Shown: in pieces, positions 46,376 to 57,673 of the stretch
How positions within the stretch are numbered: position 1 is the first letter of the stretch
Layout: the number at the start of each line of letters is the position of its first letter
DNA from: Purshia tridentata
Taxonomy: Eukaryota > Streptophyta > Magnoliopsida > Rosales > Rosaceae
DNA length: 64,000 nucleotides
NCBI GenBank assembly: GCA_003254885.1
Contig: QANT01007643.1
Coordinates: 44,306-108,305, forward strand
Direction: 5' to 3'
The notes under the pieces: generated by a model
Database searches by the model: none
Seen by the model: the letters and a program-made list of their open reading frames with translations, nothing else
What the model was told of the DNA's origin: nothing
Made by a program: the position numbers and the translations under genes

Positions 46376-48599
46376 ACAAATTTTTACTAGGCCATGCCTG
46401 CGTATGAAACTTCTGGCAGGTGTACCGTACGTGTACATATCTTACTGCCAAAAAGAAATTAAAAGTTTACTTTCTGGATGAAACTTGTTGTAGCTAGCTA
46501 CCAGCCTTCATTGCTAGCTACTAGCTGCCAGAAACTCCCTCTCACCGAGCAGAGCCAGAATGATCGGGAACTTTTCATTATTATGACCTAAGAAAAATGA
46601 TTGCGAACGTTAAAACTTTTCATGTGATTGTAATATTATGTGATATAAAAATAATAAAATTATAACACATGTATAATTATTATTAGATAATAATTTTAAA
46701 AAATTAATAATGTCACGTAATATTATAAAGAAAGAAAAGTTAGAATCCAAATGTATAAAAAAACTTTTATTTTCATCTAATTAGACAAACTTACCATTTA
46801 TTTTTTTCTCTAAAATAATAGGCTTTTAAGTAATATCAAACTTTATTATTCCTTACCAGATAGAGAGAGAGTCCAGGGCAATCTCAGCATCTTTAAGCAA
46901 CCCAGCTAGCAAAACTATAATCTGATAGTACCAACTCTCAAGGCACAGCATCACCGACGAAGCAACAGACAATTTCAAGAAGTCCCATAACCCAGAAAAA
47001 GCCTTTGAGCTAAAACCTCTCCAAGTGTGCTTGCACCTCGGACTAAATACGATGTACAAAAACTGTCCCACGACTATAAGCCACCACGAGAAACCCAGCA
47101 TCAGCGACGCCTCCAACAGGCCCCACCCCAGTATGTACAACACCACCCAGCTCAGGACCAAGTGTATCCCCAGCGTGACGACTGATATGTACGCGCTGGG
47201 GAATACTATGCTCTGAGCTTGGAGGAATTTTTGAATAGGGAAGTTGCAGGCGAAGGCGAAGATGATCTGTGGTGTGAGGCCGTAGACGAATACTGATGCT
47301 GCTGCTGCAATGGTGGCTGATTGGCTGAGCGCGATCAAGATGGGCTTGGAGAAGATGTAGATCACCGTTAGCGGGATCCCAGTTGCCATGAGGAGGATCG
47401 TTGAACGCTATAGATATATGCCTAGCATTTCATGCTTGTGTGCCCCATAGGCTTGACCACATAGGGTCTCCACTGCACTGCCCATACCAAGCTGCAACAA
47501 GCAAATTTAATCATGTGCATATTATATATGATTAATTAGATATATGCCGGCCAAACATTATCAGATTGTAAATATAAATCGTTAATTAGATTGATCATTG
47601 AATAAATATGTGTTCCAAATTTACATTATGTAATTAACATTGAATGAATGTGCAATGTGCACTCCAAATTGACACTGTGCAACATAAGCATGCATTGTGA
47701 ATTCAACTATATACCACACACAGAGAGTTCTGTCTATGTCGTAGCCAGTACTATCATATGTATACTGTGGTCGCCAGTATCAATTATCATATGTATTACG
47801 TACCATAAGGCCGGAGGCGAAAACTTGAATGCCAGTGTTGCCGAGAGAGGAGGCAGCGAGTTGGAGATTGCCGAGATGGCCGCAGTAGATTTGGGTGGAC
47901 ATGGAGATGACACTGTTGAGCAAGTAAACCACCACAGCCGGAGCTGCGAGGCGGAAGAGTGTCTTCAGCTCGATCCACGTGGTGGCTCGGAGACGCCGGA
48001 AGTACTGGAGCTCGGTGATCGATTGTGTATCTTCCAGTTCCGAGCTCACTATATTCGGAGATGATGATGATTTGGTAATTAGCATGGGTTCAGACAGCTC
48101 ACCCTTATCAGTAGAGTACTCCATGGCTTTATAGCTCTCTCTCCCTCTTGTTTGGTGTCAGAGAAAATAACAAAGAAAATGCAGGACAAGAGGAAATAGA
48201 GATTAAGCTAGAGAGAGAGATTCTTGATTCATGAATGTTCCAGTACAAGAGGTATATAACCAGACTCACTAACTAGCTTAGCTAACATACAGCCACACAC
48301 CTGGCATCAACCAACTACCAAATTCTTCAGACTAACACACGTGACACTTATGCTTAAGCAGGTGACTTAGCACAGCTCCAGTGTTCTAGCTAACACCTCT
48401 CCCTCTCTTTCAATCCCCTTTTCTCTCAACAGTACTCACAACATGGACAAGAGCTAGTGATCGAGGTATCAGTTATCCTTCCATTGAGGAAGCGCATAAG
48501 ATGCTTTTATACCTTGTAGGAAAATTGATTAATAATTATAAAATTTATATAATACAAAACCAAAACCACATTATTTATTAATTCAAGTGATATAAATGA

Positions 48600-49365
48600 T
48601 TGTTCGAGTGGACTTGTCATGCTTCTGTGTCCCTAACAGGCTCTGTGTGTGTTTCTGGGTCTCTTTCCCATATGTGATATGTTTCTAGGTCTCTGTGTCC
48701 TAGTGGATTTGTTATTCATTAATTAGTTTCGTTATATATATGGCACATTCCGCACAAGTTGGAGATCGTAGAAAACTTCCGTGAATATTGAGGGAGTGAA
48801 GAGATAGTGGCTGGGTGCAGCTCAAGTACGTGCTGCCCCTTTTCTGTTTCCTTTGCTTGTTGACATACGGGTGAGATAGTGGGTGCAGCTCATAGAGGGT
48901 AGAGCGAGAGCTAGAGAGCAGTGCAGCTGCTGCCCTTGTGTGAGCGAGAGCACTGAAAAGAAGAGAGAAAATAGATCGATGAAGAAATTCTACAGAATTT
49001 TTCTCTTGAGTTCTCGAGAGTTTTTCTTGTAATCCTTGAGAGTGAGAGTGAGTGTGAGGAAACACCTGTGTGCTCTTGTATATTGAGGATTTCTCCTCCT
49101 CTTCTTCATATAGTGAAACCCCAAGCAAATCCATGGACGTAGTCAGTTTAGTCATATTGACCGGGTGAACCACGTTATATCGTGCTGTTTATTCTTCCGT
49201 TTTATGTGTGCTTGATGCTTTGGTTTTGTTCTTGACTGGGTTTGCTTGAGCTGTGACCTAGAATTTTTTTTGTTTCAAATTTGCGACTCTGTTGGATTTG
49301 GTTATTATATATCTCTTATTGGTCTTATTAATCCCGGATTTTCCAATCAATTTGAAAGTTGTAAC
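48600..49365 (+). mobile_element. Probable solo LTR (Copia-like)
   Basis: The pattern of CTTGAGAGTGAGAGTGAGTG, a GAAACCCCAAGCAAATCCATGG-like block (ATGGACGTAGTCA), TTGACCGGGTGAACCACGTT and ATCGTGCTGTTT near 49120-49190 is characteristic of Copia LTR U5 regions. No primer-binding site or gag follows, so it is a solo LTR or a fragment. The ends are approximate. The minus-strand ORF inside is not a gene. Confidence 0.5.
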
Positions 49366-49780
49366 AACAAAAATTCACCACCACCCATTCAACCGATTTA
49401 TCAATGGATGCCAAAAATACACTACCAATTACTCGGTAGGCTGAGCGTTGAATAGGCTTCCCAAGAGCTTAGTAGGCGCAAATGCATTCTCCATCTGTAT
49501 CTGGAAATATTTATGTAGCAGATGCATCTTTTTAGATTACAAATTAATTGCAGATGTCTTTTCTTTTTTATTACAGATACATCTTTTTATGTTGTAGATG
49601 GCATATTTTAACTTTTAGATGTAACTTTCAGATGCAGATATTGAGCGCTTGGTATAATTTTTAGGCTTCTACTTAAATTTTGTCAAATGGACTATGTGTT
49701 ATATTTATTTTTCATTTTTAGGTCCTACTTAAAGCATCCTTTTTTAGTCAAATTGTGTAGGGGTTGCTAGAAAATTAGAA

Positions 49781-50225
49781 GGGATAATTTTAGTAAAATG
49801 ACTCATACTATACCCATTGTCGTATTTCAGGATGTGACATTCACTTTGGTCGAATTAAGTACCCGGGCCACATTCACTTTAATTTCAATTAAGGAAGTTC
49901 TATCATCTCCACACATTATATCTGTTTAAAATACATCATTTGACCCGCACGTGTATTGTGATCTGAATGGGCAATTTTGTCATTTTGTTTTGGATTTTGG
50001 TCAAGCCCAAGTCAAACCTAATTATGCAACCCGTTTGGAGCCTAAGTCAATTGACCTGGGATTGACTAAAATCCAAGGCGAAATGACAAAATTACCCATT
50101 GTGTATTTTAAACGAATAATTTGAGGAGATGACATAACTCCCGTAATTGAAATTAATGTGAAAATGGTGTCCTTAACTGTGACAACGGGTATAGTATATA
50201 TGAGTCATTTTGCTAAACTTATTCC
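49781..50225. mobile_element. Long-TIR MITE, Mutator-like
   Basis: Inverted arms of about 200 bp begin GGGATAATTTTAGTAAAATG on the left and GGAATAAGTTTAGCAAAATG from the right, both leading into ACTCATA-ACTATACCC. The flanks AAAATTAGA and AAAATTAAA are a near 9-bp duplication (8/9). Only a short spacer separates the arms and no protein is encoded. Confidence 0.8.
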
Positions 50226-51218
50226 AAAATTAAACATAGCTTTTAGGTGGGAATGGAAGGTGTATAGCTGATCCTTAGGAGGGCCAAGGCCCAACGGGTG
50301 TAGTAGTAATTACAAGGTCCATAGACCATAGTTGAGTGTTAGATAACTACTTTCTACGTACTTTTTATTATTCTAATATGATGTTTAAATCTATCTTAAT
50401 AACTAATTACCCAATTTATTCTCACCATTTAAGCTAACCTAAGGGTTATAACTACTTTCTACTTAATATGAATCTCTCTCAAAGCAAAGTTGCATGATAA
50501 CTACTTTCGAGTTTCAACTGCCCCTAAATGAGATTCTGTTGAGTTGTTGAAATCAGTTAGCTTCTGTTAAGTGTTGGTTTGAAGTTCGTTGGAAATGTGG
50601 AAGGGTGTAAATATAGGTAATACTGTAATTGCATCAAGGGCGGATTGATGAGTTAATGACAGTGGAGGCTCATGGCGAAGCCCAAATCAGCAAGCACATG
50701 GTGAAACACCATGGAAGCGGGTTATGCAACGTTTTAGCCACATATTGATAGCATTGTTGGGCTGGGTTAGACTAAGGCCTCTACTTCAGTACCTTGTGCT
50801 AGCAATTCGAAAAATTAAAAATATGAACATTATATTTCTCTGGCAATTCCAATGAGGTCTCGAATGTAAACTCATTCTCCAAAATGAAAAAAAAAAAATT
50901 AATATTAAACGCTTGGTGAAATTGCAGTTGTTGGATAACTCAGTTAAAAATGACATAGAACGCACCCAATTCGATTCCTAATCCTTCCAACTCAAAAAAC
51001 AAAATAAAATAAAACAAAACAAATAAACAAACAAACGGCTGGTGAAATTATCGGATATTGTATTACCAAAACCCCGGTTATGCATGCTTATAATAACAAG
51101 GCAAATTGTTGCTCAAGCAAATAGAAAAGTGAAAAAATTGATGAAGAGGATTTTTTATTCCAAGCACTTCAGGTTGTTTGTAAGTAATTTGATAGCTGAA
51201 GCAAAACTTGGTCTCCGA

Positions 51219-51327
51219 CTATTCACTGAGAAGAGGCTGTGTCTTGTCTTCCCATTTATCTATACGAGTCTTTGATTTATGAACCTAAACAAAATTAAAT
51301 TTGAATATTGCACATTAGAGTCATCGC

Positions 51328-51358
<31 letters not shown>

Positions 51359-54300
51359 TATGAAATGATTAATTTCATATACATATAATCATTTGCGTGA
51401 ATTCATGTATGTATGGTATATATGAAATTAATGATTAATTTGAAGGAAACATTAATTAAACTAGATTTTCAATTAAGCTAATTAATTACCTCTTTATTCC
51501 AGTCAGTCCGAAATGTGATCCAACATAAGATGAGAGTTTGAATGAAAGTGCCTGCCAGCATCCCAGACCATATTCCCTACAACAATTAGTGGAAACAATG
51601 AATTAAAATTATATATAACGAAATTTGAAAATATATATATATATATATATATTTTTAAGATTGTAATTCTCTTCATAAAGTTGACTTTTCACTAAATTTA
51701 TAAAAGCATTATATATATGCATGAAATTTTTGTATATAATTGTATATACCTTTGCTCCGAAATCGAGAGTGAAGCCAAGAACGCAACCCAATGGGATACC
51801 AATGACGTAGTAACATCCTATGTTAATCCATGCCACAATTGCTTGCCATCCACACCCGACAGCCACCCCTTCATTATTATTCAAACACAATAATTAATTA
51901 AGCAATCATTGACCAACAAGTAGTAATAATTAATTAAGCAATGATTGAATATAATATTATATTAACATCCATCTTAATCTCAATTAATCTGTATAAATTA
52001 ATGAAAAAGTTAGACAATACCCTCTAAACTATAGGTCGATTTCTACATTGTATAGTGAACAAATAATGTGATTTTCACGTTAAGTAATAAACTTTCAAAA
52101 GGACAAAGTAAGTATAGAAGATTAAAAGTTAATTAATTAGATAATTACCAGACAAAACAGGTTGGATGCCGTTAAGTAATATAGTGCAGGCCAAGAAGGG
52201 AGCGAGTTCAGCGACGGCATCAGAAACTGTAGAGCCCTGAGTGAATATATAGCTCATGACGTGGCGTAATCCAATTATGATTACGACGAAGATCAAGGAG
52301 ATGATTAAGGAACTTGTAACTACAACCACCACTGCAAACTTAGCTGATTTTGGATGCCCAGCACCAACCTCATTGCTCACTCTTATACTGCATGCACCAC
52401 TTTAATTAATTAATTTTACATCCAAATTAATTAACTACCATATATATGCTCATTCACTGTGCTGTTATATATGAATTCGATCATTCCAATATATTAAGAA
52501 TTATATAAACAAGTAGTACTGACCTTGCTGCGGCATTGAAACCCACAGACACCATAAACACCCATCCCGATATGGTCATGCTGCATATAATATAAACTAT
52601 AAAGGGTAAGTCACACATACTATTTAATTACTACTTAAAAGACATAAAATTGAGATTCACCTATAAAATATATCGACCTCTGTTTCTTTTTCTGATATAG
52701 TAAACATTTAATGGGTTTTTCCTTTCTTTTATTTTATTTTCTTTCTTTTAGCATTGAATAGCCTATCTTACTCCCATCATGACCATTCATAACATTCAAT
52801 TTAAAACATGTTGAGTAGTTGTTGCAGCAGTCCTTTAATTACTACAATGACAGAGCACCATAAGCTGTTGCTCCTTTATTTATTGCTATCATGCATATGA
52901 AGACACTATACGATTGTAAAGTATAGATAAACTAATTAAAGCCACCATACCTTATTAGTTTCTTAAAAACTTCATTGTATGCTAAATAAGACCAAATTAA
53001 ATCCAACATATATTCTAATATTTCTAGGGCCAAGAATTAAGTTAATTAGAAGAAAAATACCTCTATGAAACGCGAGAATATATGTTTTATGTGACTTATC
53101 ATGTAATATGAGAAAGATATACATACATGAAGCCTATATGTATGTCCCACTAAAAAAATGTTCGGCCAAAATAGGGTTTGTCTTACCAGATAGAGAGAGC
53201 ATCCAAGGCAATCTCAGCATTTTTGAGCAACCCGGCAATCAAAACCAATATCTGAAAGTACCAAGTCTCAAGGCACATCATCACAGCCGATGCAGCAGAC
53301 AATTTCAAAAACTCCCAAAGCCCAGTAAAAGCCTGGGAGCTAAAGCCAGTCCAAGTACTTTTGCACCTTGGGCTTACCAATATATACACAAACTGGGCCA
53401 CCACCATGATCCACCATGACAGGCTCAGCACCAGAGACGCACCCAACAACCCCCAGCCCAATTTGTACACCACCACCCAGCTGAGTACTAAGTGCACCAC
53501 AAGAGTCGCTGCTGATATGTAGGCACTGGGCAGCACTAAGCTCTGGGCCTGTAGGAATTTTTGTATCGGAAAATTGCAAGCGAGGGCAAAGAGTTGTGGG
53601 ATTAGACCGTAGACGAAGATAGCTCCGGCGGAGGCTATGCTCTCCGATTCGCCAAGGCCAATTAGGATTTGCTTGGAGAAGATGTAGATGAACATCAATG
53701 GGATTGCTGTTGCTGTGAGGAGGATTGTTGCTCGCTGCAAATATACTCCCAGCATTTCGTTCTTGCTTGCTCCGTAGGCTTGGCCGCACAGTGTCTCCAC
53801 TGCACTTCCCATCCCAAGCTGCATAAAAAAACATACTATACATTCTCAACATCATGCACATATGTGTTAGACGTGATTTATGCTTTAGGGTTTAAGATTT
53901 ACATGTTAGAAATGAATGATTCGTTGAATGTAAAGAACTAATTAGATATGACCTTTTACATGCAAGGAGTCATTACTGTCTATGAGAGGTGCCTATTTCT
54001 TCATTTGATTTGAGAGTAATGCTAGGAAACCATATTTTGTAAGTCTCATATTTAGTAATTAAAAATGTAATAAAGTACAAAAAAATGTGATATATATACA
54101 TAATATATTACTAAGTTAATTTTAATGAATTAATGATTTATGTATATGTGAGTGATTTATTGATAAGAAGGAATGATTCATTGCATGTAAAGAGTCAAAC
54201 ATCTGTTTGGCAGTGTTTTTAGAATTGCCAAAAATATTTTCAGGTTAGTAAAAATACTTTTGGTATCGTTTGACAGAAATATATATAAATGCTTCTGAGT

Positions 54301-54834
54301 CATAAAAGCGGTTTAAATGAGTTTTTTGAGAAGCACCTGACAAGTGCTTTCATCAAGAAGCACTTTAAGTGTTTTTGCATGACTTAGAATTTTTGTAAAA
54401 ATTTATATGTATTTATTTGCAAAACTACTTCTAGCAAAATCTCTATTAAATAAAAGCGCTTCTAAAAAACAGTACCAAACATGTACTAATATTTACTTAA
54501 TATTACGTACCATGAGACCGTAAGCAAAGATGGCGATTCCAGTGTTTCCAAGGGAGGCACCGGCAAGCTCGAGATTCCCAAGTTGGCCGCAGAAGATGAT
54601 GGTGGAGACGGCAGTGATGTTGCTGAGCAAGTAGTTGCCGACGGCTGGAGCAGCCAGGTAAAAAAGGGTCTTGACTTCGCGCCATGAAGCCTTTCCAAGG
54701 CGTTGAAAGTATGTGAGGTCGGTGTCGTTCAGTATATCTTCCAGTGCCGAACTTATTGGCCCTTCTCTTAATGGTTCGGACGGTGGTAACATGGATTCAT
54801 AGTTGTGCTGATGATCACTGTCAATGGTCTCCAT
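51219..54834 (-). CDS. MATE (DTX40-like) efflux transporter 3, seven exons
   Basis: Exons are 54834-54511, 53818-53187, 52580-52524, 52387-52149, 51868-51750, 51576-51490 and 51284-51219 (1524 nt, 507 residues), all in phase. It has the same structure and exon lengths as MATE 1 except for exon 1. Family marks are [135 protein letters not shown] and the tail [19 protein letters not shown]. It is a predicted H+-coupled organic-compound antiporter of vacuole or plasma membrane. The ATG at 54834 is used; the frame runs 19 codons further up only to a TTG. It is closer in sequence to the dead MATE 2 than to MATE 1. A MITE lies in intron 1. Confidence 0.95.
54203..54481. mobile_element. MITE in MATE 3 intron 1
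   Basis: The ends TGTTTGGCAGTGTTTTTAGAA and, from the right, TGTTTGGTACTGTTTTTTAGA are inverted repeats bracketing about 280 bp with internal AAGCACTT/AAGTGCTT words. This resembles the common small hAT- or PIF-type MITEs of dicots. No certain target duplication. Confidence 0.65.
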
Positions 54835-56308
54835 GATTCGTTCCACCAATCGATCGACCACACAACTCAACTGCCTCTCTAATTGGCTCAAAATTGAACA
54901 AGGGCAACACTTTTGTAGCTATTAGAAGAAAGTTCACTAAAATGGGACTTATATAGTACTCTATATATATATATTTAAATCATAATTGGTCCACCACCTA
55001 CTTTATTACTTTAATAGTAAACTCTGTTTATTTTGGTAAGGAAGATCTCGATCGGATCCTCCTGTCCATATACTCGACAAGAGTGTACCCAAACACTCCA
55101 AGATTTTTTTTCATATGGAAAATTAAAAAAACGTATGCGATTTGCGTCTCAATTATTGTCTTGCTGCACGTACTATTTAACATCCGATCGTACTTATTTT
55201 ATGCTTAGATTGCAGAAAATGATGTTTAATTCGTGAAACACGAGAGATTTCATTTCAAATTTAAGATGATTAATTATGTTTATATAAAATTTAATGTTCA
55301 TTAAAAGAACTACTTGTATTTCCACACCACATATATGGATCAATTATTACTTGGAACATCTACTTCTCCTTCTACCTTCCAGTCTCCCCAAGATCTTCAT
55401 AATGGATTTGTCAGAGAAAATCTTACCGAGAAAAGAATACAGATATATGTAAACTGATTGGCCTAAAAAATATATATTTTATGTAACAAAACCAGATAGA
55501 CAATGCCCAAAGTTTTATGTATATATAAAAATTTGGAGACCAATATTACAAGTTCGAAGACTTGTAGGTTTGACTTGCTCATGCACGTGGCCAACCTAAT
55601 AATATGAGCATACCAAAAAGAATGAGATTGCAGCATGGGCATTTACGTCTTCATCATTTAAGAAACATGAGATTACAAATCATCAAAGCTTCTGGTATCT
55701 ACAAGTCAAACCTCCCTATATGCTTTCGATCGGTGTCCATCCTCGTCAAAACAGTATGATAAATAAACTGCTCTATTAATTACAACATCAGAAACATGAG
55801 AAACATGAGAAAACAAGTACGCACTTACGCACTTACAAGCAATTAATAAACCCCAAAAACATGGTGCATGTACATGTACCAAAGTTATTTGTATTTTGGT
55901 AGTTTGATCATTTTTTTTCCACCTTAAATACCATACCACGAATTGATTAAAAGATAAGTCTAATCATATACTTATAATTTGGAATAGTTGTTTGACAGTT
56001 GTTTTGGATAAGGCTATATAGTTTATGGTACGTGAACTTGAGAGAGAGAGAGAGAGAGAGGGGTTATGGAAAGTTTGATGGCATTGAGGGTTTGTTCTGT
56101 CATCTGGGCAATGGGTATTAATTGTGCAAGAGCCAGCGGTGCCTGACAAGACTATATATTATGCGTTTGTCATGCACTGCCAAGAACTAAACACCAACTA
56201 GTCATCCAGTCTTCGTCTTCTTCTTCTTTGGGATATATATATTATCAGTATATGAATCACTTAAATAGGTAGTACATGGTAGTTAGTTATGCTCCTCTTT
56301 TGGTAATT

Positions 56309-56356
56309 AAAACACTTACCATGCTTTGGCCAAAAAAAAAAAAACACTTACCATGC
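56309..56356 (+). mobile_element. Micro-insertion TTTGGCC plus A9 between 16-bp direct repeats
   Basis: AAAACACTTACCATGC occurs at 56309-56324 and 56341-56356 with only TTTGGCC and nine A between. This looks like target-primed insertion of a few bases of an A-tailed element. Confidence 0.7.
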
Positions 56357-56457
56357 ACATTATAATTAGAGTTCGATTCTTGCCTTCTTTTTAATCTTAA
56401 AAGGAGCATATCAGCTGCTTAAGTCTCAACCATGCATTGATAATTCAAGTGAACTAA

Positions 56458-56745
56458 GGCTCCGTTTGGAAAGCAGAACAGGTCTGAACAGCATAAAAGG
56501 GTAATAATTATACTAGAAAGTAGATTTTTTAGTAGAGAAAGAAGAAGGTAGAGATGACCAAAATAAATCATAAGTGAAGAAATTATGTCCTAAAATAATC
56601 CATGTATTTGAAGAAGATAATGAACACTTTTCTTAACAATTTGACATCTCTACATCTTCTTTCTCCACTAAAAGAGTGTCTCGTACTGATATTTTTACTA
56701 CTTAATTAGTGCAGTACAGACCTATCTCACAGTCCAAACAAAGCC
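56458..56745. mobile_element. Tourist-like (PIF/Harbinger) MITE
   Basis: Inverted ends GGCTCCGTTTGGA and, from the right, GGCTTTGTTTGGA (11/13) bracket 288 bp. TAA at 56455-56457 and 56746-56748 is the 3-bp target duplication typical of PIF/Harbinger. Non-coding. Confidence 0.82.
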
Positions 56746-56969
56746 TAAAAGGACCCAAGAAAGCAATGGCCCCAACTCAAGAGTGTTGGACTTACCAAAG
56801 ACAAAAGACCACGGTTGGGTTGGGACTTGGGACTGTTCTCAAAATTAAGTGCGACTCCTAATAAAAAAAATGACAATAGTTGTGTTGACCCATCACTTAT
56901 TTTATTCAGTATGAACCTACCTCTCGAGTGCATTTTTTTATCTTCAACAAGTAAAAATATTAGCTTTAT

Positions 56970-57315
56970 GTCATGGATTAGAGTTTGCATTGGGTTCAAG
57001 TTATGGATCTCTGTGTTAGAGTCGGATGCGTAGGTAGTGATGTCTCGGCTTAATATGGTTGGTCCTAATCTTGCTCCGGATGGTCACCTTCTGGATGAAA
57101 CAAAGAGAGTTAAGCATATGTTTTCTAATTCTAATTGCAGGGCAGTTTCTCGTTCCCGTAATAAAGTTGCACATTTGCTTGCTTCTTATGCTTTGTGGAG
57201 TAATTGTAGAGTTGAATGGTTTCATAAAACTCCCTTGTGGCTTTGGGATCAGTTAGCTCAAGATCTTGTTCCTCCTTTATAAGTTTCTAATGAAATTTTT
57301 CATTTAATAAAAAAA
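56970..57315 (+). pseudogene. 5'-truncated LINE: RNase H end with in-frame stop
   Basis: One frame reads IGFKLWISVLESDA, a TAG (57031-57033), then MSRLNMVGPNLAPDG, VSRSRNKVAHLLASYALW and WDQLAQDLVPPL before a final stop at 57282. The ESDA and RNKVAHLLA motifs belong to the RNase H-like domain at the C-terminus of plant L1-type LINEs. AATAAAAAAAAAAA at 57306 is the tail. Reverse transcriptase and everything upstream are missing, so it is a dead insertion. Confidence 0.75.
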
Positions 57316-57673
57316 AAAATGCAGACACTATAGTAAAATTACTAATTGGGAAAAAAAATACTAAAATATATTTTGGCTGCAATCTAAATTTACATGTAAT
57401 CTTGATTATGTCAGATGCAATATAACCCTTGTTACCTCCCTCAATTTCCTAAATTTCTTTACAAAAATTTTATTACAGAAGCAAGCAAGAACCATGAATC
57501 ATGAATCAATATGATTGGAAGCACAAACTTGAAATCACCTCATATTTAGCTTCTCTCCCCAGTTTACGACCGTCTTCTATCGACTAGCTTGGGGGGGGTG
57601 ACTTGCACAAGGATGAACCATTTTTGAATCCTCCTTCAGGGACTGACAAAGTTTGGCTCAAGAGAAAACTTAT

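Larger units (their letters stand above)
40996..48124 (-). pseudogene. MATE (DTX40-like) transporter 2, nonsense and frameshift pseudogene
   Basis: All seven exons of the family structure are present: 48124-47804, 47491-46857, 45646-45588, 44918-44686, 41651-41533, 41422-41336 and 41067-40996. All splice borders are intact. Two lesions break it. A TAG at 47410-47408 (codon 135) replaces the Gln of the conserved GIYLQR motif. Exon 3 is 59 nt instead of 57 because ATAT became ATATAT, shifting the frame to an early TGA. No alternative AG restores the frame. Elsewhere the sequence is well preserved ([46 protein letters not shown]), so the loss is recent or incomplete. Introns 2 and 4 carry transposons. 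It could still be a null allele of a gene intact in other individuals. Confidence 0.9.
48125..51218. other. MATE 2 promoter region and spacer to MATE 3
   Basis: No credible gene; contains a probable LTR and a long-TIR MITE (listed separately). The remainder is AT-rich with nothing recognised. Confidence 0.5.
54835..57673. other. MATE 3 promoter and spacer to the GPI-protein gene
   Basis: No intact gene. It contains a GA microsatellite (56040-56061), a Tourist-like MITE, a micro-insertion at 56309-56356 and a LINE remnant (listed separately). Confidence 0.5.

Noticed and set aside
46853-47389. MATE 2 exon 2 downstream frame as an independent gene
   Set aside because: Its first Met is internal to the conserved MATE sequence just after the nonsense codon; it is part of the pseudogene.
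48712-49173. 153-codon minus-strand ORF
   Set aside because: It is antisense to a Copia-like LTR and shows no domain.
53340-53861. 173-codon minus-strand ORF
   Set aside because: A shifted-frame shadow of MATE 3 exon 2.
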